From: Pohlia nutans
Taxonomy: Eukaryota > Streptophyta > Bryopsida > Bryales > Mniaceae
DNA length: 64,000 nt
NCBI GenBank assembly: GCA_022496805.1
Contig: CM040088.1
Location: forward strand, 11,377,001-11,441,000
Direction of reading: 5' to 3'
Positions 31,958 to 41,697 of this stretch are shown one piece after another. The position numbers were made by a program, and so were the translations under genes. Each line of letters starts with the position of its first letter. The first letter of the stretch is position 1. The notes beneath the pieces were generated by a model. It was not told the DNA's origin, ran no database searches, and worked only from the letters and a program-made list of their open reading frames with translations.

Positions 31958-32326
31958 CGTGGAAGGCAGGGTTGGCAAAAAATAATTCCCCAAAAAAATG
32001 CCGAATTTTTTTTAAAATTTAATTAAGTATTTTGTCGAAGTCAACAAAAATGAAGTCAACAAGAAGCCGAAAAAAATGAAAAGCCGAAATTGGATGAAAA
32101 CATAACACTCAACAAAAATCTTAGACAAAAAATAAAAATAAAAATGTTTAGCCGCTGGATTTTTTTAATATTAGCTATTAATAGCCGATTTCTTAATAAT
32201 TACTTTTGAAAGTGCCGACCTCCACTGTTTCAACTTTTATTAATTATTCGACATGAAAGTGCCGACCTCCATTGTTTCAACTTTTATTAATTATTCGACA
32301 TGAAAGTGCCGACCCTGCCTTCCACG
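31958..32326. mobile_element. TA-flanked element with CGTGGAAGGCAGGGT termini
   Basis: TA (31956-31957) then CGTGGAAGGCAGGGTTGGCA; right end is the inverse (TGCCGACCCTGCCTTCCACG) followed by TA (32327-32328). The right part holds a 47-base tandem duplication (32208-32254 and 32255-32301, with a partial third). Non-coding. Confidence 0.65.
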
Positions 32327-32328
32327 TA

Positions 32329-33113
32329 TGGTATTGTGAATTCACCGGTAATACAAGAATGACTGCCCGGAATTTACCGTGTTGGAAATTCCAAAAACTG
32401 ATCTTTCAACCCTAGTATCTTAAGATCCATACGGTGAACGTATTTGAAAATTTCAGATTTGATTAATAACGTAGGGAACCCTGAAATCTTACCGTTCAAG
32501 TATAAAAAAATTTAAAATCATTTTTTTCCTCCCATGGACACCACAATCAGAAATGATGAAAATGAGATGTTTTTGGGTCCATCACCACCCTCAGACATTT
32601 AGGGATTAAAACCCCTATAGGGCTATTAGCAAGAAATTGCTAATAGACAAAATTTAACATAAAACAATGAGCATAAAATTATATAAATAAATAGTATTTT
32701 AAATTTCCAAATGTAACATAAAATATTTAAGAAGAAAAATTTCCAAAAATAAAATAAAATTGGACAGTGAAAAATTGAAAAAAATTGAAACGTTGAAAAT
32801 TTTAGATTTATGAAGTATATATTGTAGTTTATATGAGTTTTTTATACAGAAAAAAGGAAAATAAAATAAAATACACTTGGCAAGTGTGTAATTTAAGAAT
32901 ATACTAATTAATGAATCACAACATTTAAAACATGGTTGTCATTAACAATGCAGAAAACATCAAAGTCTTAATTTAAAATATTAAAATTTCAGCAAGGAAA
33001 CCTACTTTTGAACTTTGATTAAATATTCATCTTATGGTGTATAAACTTGCTATGCGAGTAATGCAATGCAACCATGCTTTTAAGTAGCAATGTTTTTTTC
33101 ACATTCATTTTAA
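32329..33113. other. AT-rich spacer
   Basis: No gene. A TTTAGGGATTAA motif at about 32599-32610 looks like the right terminus of a TTAA element, but a matching left end was not found. Confidence 0.45.
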
Positions 33114-33347
33114 CTCCTAAAGGACCAAGGATTTGTGGTTTTAAAATGAAAAATTCAATTGATCAATCATATCGTGAAAATATCATTAAAATGGGACCAC
33201 ATGTTATATCACTAGATTAAGTTAAGAACATTGCATATGTTGATCAAAGAACAAATAAATTTGACTAAAAGGAAGTCCACGTAAGACCTATTCAAAATTG
33301 CTAAAAAATAAATGAGGTCCTATTTGGGCTTTTTGGCCCGTTAGGGA
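33114..33347. mobile_element. Short TTAA element related to F4, 234 bp
   Basis: TTAA (33110-33113), CTCCTAAAGGACCAAGG; right end GGCCCGTTAGGGA then TTAA (33348-33351). It aligns along its length with 36930-37143 (GGACCACATGTTATATCAC versus GGACCAAATTATATATCAC). Confidence 0.6.
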
Positions 33348-33621
33348 TTAATCACCCATTTGCTAAAAGATTATGGTACATTGCAAAAATTATCCAAATG
33401 TGACATTTAGGATCTCAAGTGGACTTCTCATTCATCAAAATTTTGCGAATGCCACATGTAGCTTAAAAAAGGTTGGTGCAAATTAAAGTTGACCCTTTCA
33501 TTCTCTTGACTAATGAAAACCTTTTGTTTTTGAATTTTGACATCTAAAAACTTGGTGTAAATAAATGTATGAATAATCCATGTCATTTAAAATATTGAAT
33601 CAAAAAGTTTTGAAGAATTAA

Positions 33622-34159
33622 CCCTTTGACGCGCTAGCGTCCATATTCTGGACGCTGATGATTTCTGATGCGTCCCTTCACCACATACGGTGATGTTTTT
33701 CATCCATCCAAAATTCTCTTGATTCTTGTGTAAGTTGACTACCTTTTGTACAGTATGGATCTTCAAAATAAGATATTATGAATTTTTGAAAAATAAAAAA
33801 AGTGGTTTATGTCAAGTTTCATTCTTAGTTCAAAAAGTGAGACCTTAAACATGATTTTCCAAAATAAGTAGAATCAAATAATGAAAACCATACCATCTTG
33901 TAGTGCATGTTATTCCAATTTCATTACAATTTTTTTTTTTTTTTTGTGTTAATTTTGGATTTTTAATTGAGTTTCAAGAGAAATCCTTGCAAAATTAATT
34001 TAAAAATATTAATAATAAATATGATGAATCCAACCGTAAATATGTTATCTTCACATTGACATTTACAACTTTGCTTTGTACATCAACTCCATTTTTATTT
34101 TTCATCAAACATTTTATAACGAATCTTCAAAAACAGTGTTGAATCGGGATGTTAAAGGG
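33622..34159. mobile_element. Family F2 TTAA element, 538 bp, both ends intact
   Basis: TTAA (33618-33621), CCCTTTGACGCGC; right end GGGATGTTAAAGGG then TTAA (34160-34163). Subterminal palindrome-like AGCGTCCATATTCTGGACGCT. Serves as the uninterrupted reference for the S1 insertion at 5340. Confidence 0.8.
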
Positions 34160-34281
34160 TTAATATGTTGATATCATTTTCTCTATTATTGGACTTCATC
34201 ATGCACTTGAGAAGTTATAGCACCTGGGAGGTGTTAAATTTCTATTTTGTGCTTTAAATATATACAATTGAAACCATTTAA

Positions 34282-34862
34282 CCCCTAAAGGACCGCGGTT
34301 TTTCTTGTTGATGAGCATCATTTTCACCTCTTTCTATTCATTTTCACCTCTTTCTATTCAATTTCTTGTGAATATATTTTTTTCCTCTTGATAGTAAATA
34401 CCAAATCAAATATTTAAATAAAATTTAAGAATTTTTTTGACCAATTTAACAATTTTTCCCATGTCTTCAAAGACGGTCAAAAAATATCCAAAAAGACTGC
34501 AATTTCATCTTTTCACTTCAAACGCTATTATCTTCCAATCTGTACGGTCAAATTCTATGAATTTTTTTCCAGTGCACTCTCTTGGTAATCTATAACAAGA
34601 TCCTACAATTGAAGTTGAAAAATAATAAATTTTGAGGTTTATTTTGAGCCCTGTCTGCACTGCCCATCCTCCCCAAAAAATCCCCTTTTGCTCCATAACT
34701 TCCACTTAAAAAGTCAGAATGAAAAAAAAATTAGATCCCCGTTTTGGTATTGATATACTGAATTCACATAATTTATTTCAAAAAACAAAAATAAAAATTG
34801 ACACCGTGGGAACCTACCCGAACATTGAAATGTCCTAGTTAGGACACTTGGTCCTTTAGGGG
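34282..34862. mobile_element. Family F4 TTAA element, 581 bp
   Basis: TTAA (34278-34281), CCCCTAAAGGACC, and the inverse GGTCCTTTAGGGG then TTAA (34863-34866). The 13 bp TIR is perfect. No coding capacity. Confidence 0.85.
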
Positions 34863-34866
34863 TTAA

Positions 34867-36039
34867 AGAGATATTTTGAGAAGAATTAGTCCCTTGTATC
34901 AACATCAGTAGTAATGACAAAAAATAAATAAAAAATTGTACTTCAACATAGAGTACAAGTAGATGAAACTTGTTCACATCGTCAATTCACATCTACCCTA
35001 TGTGCAAGTCAGTTTCCTAAATAATTAAGAATAAATTGAAACGTGTCCAAATTTTGATAAAATTGTAGACCAAAATCCAAAAAAAAAACGAAAAACTATT
35101 TGAATTCGTTAGTTTGTTGTAAAATTTGAGTCAACATAATTATTTTATTTTCCAAAATTTTGAAAATAAATAAATGGAATTTCATACTATCTAGTTTCTA
35201 AAATTAAATTATTTCCACACACCGGTGTTAAAACTTACCTAAGGGTTCAGTATTCTTTAAGGTGATGAGCCATGTACGTCATCCACTTGTAACAACTAAT
35301 TTTTTACTTCGGCTTCAAGGAAATGAGCCGTGTTCTCACCCACTTGAAGACTAGATGGAAAAAAATGGTGAGGAGGGTGTGATTTGATCAAAATTTAAGT
35401 AAAGAATTCATCAATGATTGATGAATGTGCTTTTGTTTTCATGAAAGTGTGGAAGAGTGAGTATTAGAAGGAAAAAAGTTTTGCTTCATACAAATTGACG
35501 TGCACTAGTGTCAACTATGCAAGTGGGATACGTAGAAATCATTTGTCTTAGTGATTGGGTAATGTCTTCCACTTGATTGTGCATAATTTAAGCACTAGTA
35601 TTCAAATGACAAAATCCTTTTTGAAGATGAAACTTTACTCAATTATACAACTTTTCTTAGAATGATAAAATTCAAAATATACTATTCTACTATGTATTTT
35701 TGGGCTTTGAAATTTTGATCACAACACATTTTATTTTTTCAATTTTCTACATCTTCACGATCCCTTATTGCAATCACTAGTAGAAAATCTTGTTAGTCTA
35801 AATAACATAAAAATGTCACATCGAATGCGTTATGGATAAACATGAAAACACAATTTTCAGGTTATCATGTATATTGATAACACATTCAATGTGACATTTA
35901 TAACACCCAATTCCCTAATTTTGCACTTGGCCAAGTGCACTCATTTCATGAGCAAATTTTGCTTTAAAAAAATTTGTTTGAAAAAATCTTTAAAAAACAA
36001 CAATTTTTGTCTTTCTACAATCCCTTACGTTGTAAAGAA
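34867..36039. other. AT-rich spacer with a small hairpin
   Basis: No gene. A 90-base inverted repeat lies at 35810-35899 (AAATGTCACATCGAATGCG and its near-inverse), with ATAA on both sides as a possible target duplication. Confidence 0.5.
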
Positions 36040-36235
36040 ACAATTATTTTATTTATTTTGTATTCTTATCTTTATCTTTAATCTTATCCTTATCTTTATC
36101 TTTTCTTTTCTTTTATTTTATCTTGTTTTTTTTCTTGTCTTCTTTCTTGTCTTCCTCTTCTCTTCCTTCTTCTTTTTCTTCTAGTCTTCTTCTTTTTCTT
36201 CTAGTCTTCCTCTTGTCTTCCTTTTTTTTTTCTTC
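36040..36235. repeat. Polypyrimidine tract, about 195 bp
   Basis: Almost pure T/C on the plus strand, from TTATCTT-type to TCTTCTTTTTCTTC-type repeats. The open frames here (F, S and L rich) are artefacts. Mirror-symmetric tracts of this kind can adopt triplex DNA. Confidence 0.9.
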
Positions 36236-36925
36236 ACCTTGCCATTTCTGGAGTTTAAATGTTAAAAAAATAAAAAATAAAAAAAATCAGGGAGTAGCCA
36301 ATGGCTGAATCCAATACAGGCCACAAAATAAATAAATAAATAAACGCTTTTTCGATACATCTCTTTTCAGAGCATCTTACTTCATTGTCTCTTTCAGAAC
36401 AAAACTATATTGAGCTGGGAATATAAAACAAGATCAAAGCGATACAAGGCCTGGAAAGCCAAAGCATGGATATTGCAGTATGAGGTTTTACATAATGGAA
36501 AACAGGCCCAAAACAAGCAGTACAAGGTATGAGAATCGAAGTAACACATGTTACAAATCAGCATGCCAGAATTTAAACGATTGAGCATCAAGGTGTAAAA
36601 CACGGTAACAGTAGCTTGACAAAAAAAGCAAACTGTATTAATAAAGCCATAACAAGGATAAAAACGAGAAGGAGAAAACCGTAAGCTTCTCGTATCATGT
36701 CTTGCCCGTGTGCAGTTTGTGTAGAATCAAAAGGAAGGAACAAGAGGAAGCCACCCTCACCTGTACGCATACAATCCAACGCCACAAACGGGGGTTAGAA
36801 TGCGCATACGAGGTGTCTTCAGGTAGCTTCAGCGTGTCATTGCAGTCACAAGTCCAAAGCCAAAATCATCATAAAACAAAGCAACACACAAAGACCATCA
36901 TATTGTAAGAAAAAACCAACCCTTG
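36236..36925. other. Spacer with exon-like minus-strand fragment
   Basis: On the minus strand 36871-36779 reads CDCNDTLKLPEDTSYAHSNP and continues RLWRWIVCVQ up to a GTGAGG donor-like site, which has a coding look. However there is no AG acceptor upstream and two stops lie close by. A TTAA element begins immediately beyond, at 36930. No product is recognised. Confidence 0.2.
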
Positions 36926-36929
36926 TTAA

Positions 36930-37143
36930 CCCGACTAGACAATGGAGATCCCATCATATTGTGAAAAATATAATTTTGATGCATTGGGACCAAATTATAT
37001 ATCACCATAATCAATGAAGAGTCAACATTGTATGTGTTTGTAAAAATAAAATAAACTTAAACTAAATTAGGTCCACATAGAACCTACTCAACAATGTAAA
37101 AACAAAACATAAGGCCCAATTGGGGCTTCTTGGTCGTGAGGAG
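36930..37143. mobile_element. Short TTAA element related to F4, 214 bp
   Basis: TTAA (36926-36929), CCCGACTAGAC; right end GGTCGTGAGGAG then TTGA (37144-37147). Homologous to 33114-33347 throughout, with mutated termini. Confidence 0.55.
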
Positions 37144-37147
37144 TTGA

Positions 37148-38635
37148 GAAGTTACGAGAGAAGTTTTCAAAGAATACACAAAAACAACATCATTGTTTCC
37201 TGGAACGGATTCACAAATTTAGTTGCATACCTGCTAGTAAAAACCAGAGTTGGGTGTGTATCTAATATAAATAAGTAACAATAAATGAATGTTCATCTGG
37301 AAGTACAAGTGCACTATAGAACATTGTTTAGGCTAGGTTCATTTCATGTAAAAGATGCCATACACGCCCACCATTGGTAGAAACCCTGCATATGCAATCC
37401 AAACAATATCAATGAAGCAACACATGATATTCCTACTAGCCACTTCATCTGAGGAAAATATATCAATTGTATATCTGAAGTGGACTCGTCTCCTTGAATC
37501 ATGGAGACTGCCAATTGAAACAAGCGATTAGTCGCATAGTCTATGTCTTAGTATTTACCCTATATTTACTTTTATAGCTTCTTTGTATTGTTCAACCATG
37601 TAACTCCTAGAACAAGATGTGTTTCCGCAGTCTCTCCCCTGGTGGGGTAGAGACAACAAAACTCTAAACCCTAAAATCCTAAACCAATGACAGGAGATGC
37701 AGCATCAAATATGAAGAGGCCACCACTACCTCTCCTTGCTAATGTCAATATTGTGGAATGCAACCAAAAGTTTAGGGTTTAGGGTTCTGGTGCTGGAGTT
37801 TTCACTACCTTCACTGAGTTTTCATATGCCTTGGTGGAGCAACATACAAGTCCTCAGATGAAGTGGTTGCCAATCAACAAACTAATATTGGGATTGCCAT
37901 GTCATTCTTCTCTGCTTTAACCCCTAATGCATGCAACAACCTCAATGTGCTTCTACCGTTTCTCACTACCACATTTGTACAATAAATTCTTTCACCATCT
38001 TCTGCACAAGAAAACCTTCTGAAATTTTTACATGTCTTGTAGTTTTTACAAGGCTCACAAAAAAAATTGGCCCATAAGATACATTATGCTCCGTATGTAG
38101 GGAAGAACGCCACCTGTATGCGAATGTTCTTCCCTATATGTGCACCGTATGAACAATGGCAACCTCCTTCAGGAATTTCACTTCCCAAACATATACGGAG
38201 TATATGTACTGTACAGGGCCTGCCATGAATTTTGTCACTAGGCTCATTGAGCAGGAAAAAAACAAAAAAAATCATGAATTCAAAATAGTGCCACGGATTC
38301 ACAAACAATGTTATGATTATGAAATTTGGTATGTAAGACTATCACCATGTAAACAACATGTGGAACAAATTTCATGCGAGAATCATAACTAGATTTAGTA
38401 ATATATAAAATCTTACAATAGGTGGTAATTATTTCCATATTTCAAGTGAAAATTTAGATTGATGTAGCATACACCTAGTCTACATTCCATACACAAATTT
38501 CAGTGATGTTATCACAAATCCTCTCACTTAAATAAGTGTGAAAAGAAAAATTAGAAATTTCTAAATTAAATAGTTGTATTGAACAATAAGAAGCTTGGGT
38601 CTTCGATTCATGAGTAATAGTCCTCTGCTGGACTA
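37148..38635. other. Spacer with telomere-like motifs
   Basis: Contains S1 copy 3 (listed separately) and, just after it, CTAAACCCTAAAATCC (37663) and the inverse TTTAGGGTTTAGGG (37771), a telomere-motif pair about 110 bp apart. A minus-strand stretch at about 37450-37350, read from a TTCCTCAG acceptor, encodes a hydrophobic piece (MKWLVGISCVASLILFGL) before a stop; no product recognised. Confidence 0.35.
37520..37660. repeat. Short retroposon-like repeat S1, copy 3
   Basis: ACAAGCGATTAGTCGCATAG start, CCATGTAACTCC middle, GTTTCCGCAGTCTCTCCCCT and AGAGACAACAAAA end. Full form like copy 2. Confidence 0.6.
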
Positions 38636-38948
38636 TTGATGGAAGATGGAGCACCTATACATTGCAACCAAGTATTTGCATCTTGGTTGCAGATGCGCAA
38701 GATTGAGAAGCTCGATTAGCCTGCCAACTCCTGTGACCTCAATCCTATTGAAAACATGTGAAAGATCTAGAAAAGTGTTGTTCAAAACCCCAACCGCTAG
38801 TTGCTCTAAAACCTTGTAGGAGTTGCAAGACATTATAGAGAATGAATGGAGCTTGCTTACTAGTGATAAATTCCTTCATTTATGTCACTCCATGCCTAGG
38901 AGGCTCTAGGCCATGATAGAGGCAAAGGGTGGGTACATCAAATGGTAG
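38636..38948 (+). pseudogene. Tc1-type transposase, C-terminal remnant
   Basis: Two overlapping registers give the end of a Tc1/mariner DDE transposase. From 38636: EDGAPIHCNQVFASW (second catalytic Asp region), then LD-stop-PANSCDLNPIENM, where LNPIEN carries the third acidic residue and spacing fits a Tc1-type DD34E enzyme. After a frameshift near 38818: ELQDIIENEWSLL and CHSMPRRL-stop-AMIEAKGG ending YIKW and TAG at 38946-38948. The first catalytic Asp region is missing. Stops replace expected Trp codons (TAG for D-W-P, TGA for NMW), as in G-to-A decay. MPRRL-A-I-AKGG is a hallmark C-terminus. Clearly inactive. Confidence 0.85.
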
Positions 38949-40489
38949 ATTTCCATTATTCCTATTTTTAGCAATATTTGTTTATCAAATTTGTCACATG
39001 CATAGTTCATTATAAAAGATTGCAGTGCCCAAAATTTGGTAATGAAAGATCCATTTTTGAATACATGGTTTCAGTTTGGATGTGATGTAGTTCTTAAATT
39101 TTGTCACGCAACATTGAAAATTGAACTCATCTCTACGCGAAAACAACAACTTTTTTGAGAATTCTTCCTAAAGGATATATTTGCACACTGACGTTTCCTA
39201 CAAATTCGTGATTGGGCTTTTTGAAAATCCATCACCAAATTTTTTCATCAATTATTGTGTAACATGGTGCTAAGAAATAATAAAAGATTGTTATAAATAG
39301 AGATTTCATTTTTGGGAACTAAAATTTGGCAATAGTGATCAAATTTTTGTAACAATGTGCTGAAATTTATAAATCCCAAGAAACTCAGAACTTATGGAGT
39401 CTTGCTATGTAGTGGAAGAAGTCACAAAGAACTGACCACAAAATTTATGGGATAGCACAGTACATCCACCATTTGTAATGAAATATGATAGATTCCCATC
39501 AAAGATCGCAGGCACTGTATTTTACTTTCTCCTTGTCTTCCATGGCTTGCTTAGCTAGCTTTGCTCATAATCTACTTGCTTCAATGCTCCAAAAGACCAT
39601 GCAATCCAAAAAAATCGTGGTATAGCTCCTTTGGAAAAAAAGTCGTTTCAATCGTTGCTATGCCTCCAGAGAGGCCACCAATAGCAATTGCCTGCTATCA
39701 CAAGTGGGTAGAGCAATCTAGAAAGACATTCGGAACAACAATGAAATGTCATTCCAACCACGTCGTTCCAATGCGTTGAAACAATATTTCAATATCATTC
39801 CAACAAGTCATAATCTATGTTGAAATGTCATTTTAGCATGCTCTATAGAAATGTCATTTTTACAACGTCGTTCTAAGTATCTACTCCCAGTTGTGCATGA
39901 ATGCAACTCTCTTTCCAACACTCTTTGGACACACCTAGAGCCAAATTTTCTTCACCTTAGTACAAACTTTATCACATAATAATTATAATCATATATATAA
40001 TATTTGCAAAAATAAACAATGAATATTTGGTGCTTTTTCGTAACTTAGATACTCATGCCAACAACATTGATCGAAAGGAACCTCTCTACAAAATAACCCT
40101 TGTTCCTCTCAAGAAGCCTTTTGAAGCATCTAGATTGAAAGAGGTTTTACTGTAAATACTTGTTCCTAACTTTATTTTTGTTAATGTCATTTATACATGC
40201 AACACTATTATATAGTCCACATAGCTAGTTCATCCAATTTGTAGCATATAATTACCATCTTGGCCCCATGTTGGAGTCTTGCAGAATTGTCCGCGTGCAC
40301 AAGCGCACGATAATATTATATTATATACTAGATTGATTTGTGTCAACACCTAATATGATCATTGTGATGATGAAATTGTTGTGAAGAACGAGCATGCGTG
40401 ACTGCACTATTTTGTGTTATGTAATGAACTAGGTGGGGTCATGGCGCGACTGTTTCGGTGGCAAAATTGTTGTGGGGAGTGTGCATATA
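38949..40489. other. Spacer downstream of the Tc1 remnant
   Basis: AT-rich, no gene. A TACAGTGCC-like terminus in inverse orientation (GGCACTGTA, about 39511) may be the 3' TIR of the Tc1 element; the opposite end was not located. Confidence 0.35.
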
Positions 40490-40640
40490 CCAATCTACGT
40501 TATATAATGCATCTCAAATCTGGAGAGGCATGTAGGCATTTAGGGATTAACCCCTAAAGGACCATAAGAGATTATTTATATAAAAAAAACATTCCAACAA
40601 ACACCAAATTCACAAATATTTCTTAAGGTTATTTTTTTTA
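40490..40640. mobile_element. Abutting TTAA element ends (F3 right end, F4 left end)
   Basis: An F3 right terminus (GCATCTCAAATCTGGAGAGG, GGCATTTAGGGA) runs to 40546 and an F4-like left terminus CCCCTAAAGGACC starts at 40551; they share one TTAA (40547-40550). Neither element is complete: no F3 left part before and no GGGGTTAA end after. Confidence 0.5.
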
Positions 40641-41104
40641 CTATTTTCCAAATTTTGACAATATTTTCAGAATCATTTTTGTATGAACCAACTACTCATA
40701 TGTGGATACAACATATTGTCAAAATGTTATAAAACTCTTTATAATCAATTGTATTTTGGGGAACATGTTTGGATATCCTACTACTAGGAAAGTTGTTTGT
40801 TTGTTTGTTTGTCTTGTATGTCACTTTGAGACCTCCCGAATTGTATGCCCATTGGTTGTGTACTTGGTATTGTCGAAAAGCTCTCGACGAGAAGAGGTGC
40901 ACTGAATTCGTTTCGTAACTGTTGAACCTATTACATGAAAGTTATGGATTTTTAATTGACCATAAATTAAATTAAGAATAAGTTATTCTAAAATAAAATA
41001 AAAATAAAAACATGACTAAATCACAAGGAACACTTACTTGGGCCAACAACACATGACTACACTAGTGATAGTTTTTTTCAACGTTGGTACAATATGTTCC
41101 TTTT

Positions 41105-41192
41105 GAATTCGTGGGATAGGACGAACGAATGCGTGGGATAGGACGAACGAATGCATGGGATAGGACGAACGAATGCGTGGAATAGGACGAAT
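41105..41192. repeat. 22 bp tandem repeat, four units
   Basis: Four copies of GAATGCGTGGGATAGGACGAAC with few changes, ending about 500 bases before the CPSF160 start codon and just upstream of a GC-richer region likely to be its 5' UTR. Open frames across it are artefacts. Confidence 0.9.
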
Positions 41193-41697
41193 GAATGTGT
41201 GCCATTGGATGGATGAAAGTTCTGTCTCCTCCCACTCAAACGACCGTCTCCCTCCCTCGGCATGTAGTATGCGGGCTCTGCGAGCCTCTCTCGCATCGCA
41301 CACATTCCGCTGTGCCGTAAGGTCTGCAGATTCTTCAGCCGTGGTGATTCCAAGGTGATGTAGATTTTCTTAACACGAAGAACTAGATTTTTCTTTCATT
41401 TTTTGGTGCCGTTTTGATGTCTTGATTCGTGTTTTCCCTGTTTCCATGGTTACGTTTTGATTCGTGTTGTTTATTTGGAGTCAATTGCGTTTCTTATTCT
41501 GGTTTGGTTTGAATTTTCAAGAAACACACATTTTTTCCGTATCAAGGTTACGTGAATTACAGTTTTCTGTTTTTGTTTCGTTTTTTCGTGCTTGTGAGAG
41601 GTTTGGTGAATTGTGCTTCAAGTGGCATTGTGGAGATTGGATGTGATGTGCCTTTTGGATTTGAGTTGATGGCGATTTATTGTGGTGTGCAGTAGAG

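Noticed and set aside
36040..36308. Serine/phenylalanine/leucine-rich open frames
   Set aside because: Produced by the polypyrimidine tract.
39000..39520. Complete Tc1 element with both TIRs
   Set aside because: Only a GGCACTGTA-like end was found; no matching left terminus, so the element limits are not claimed.
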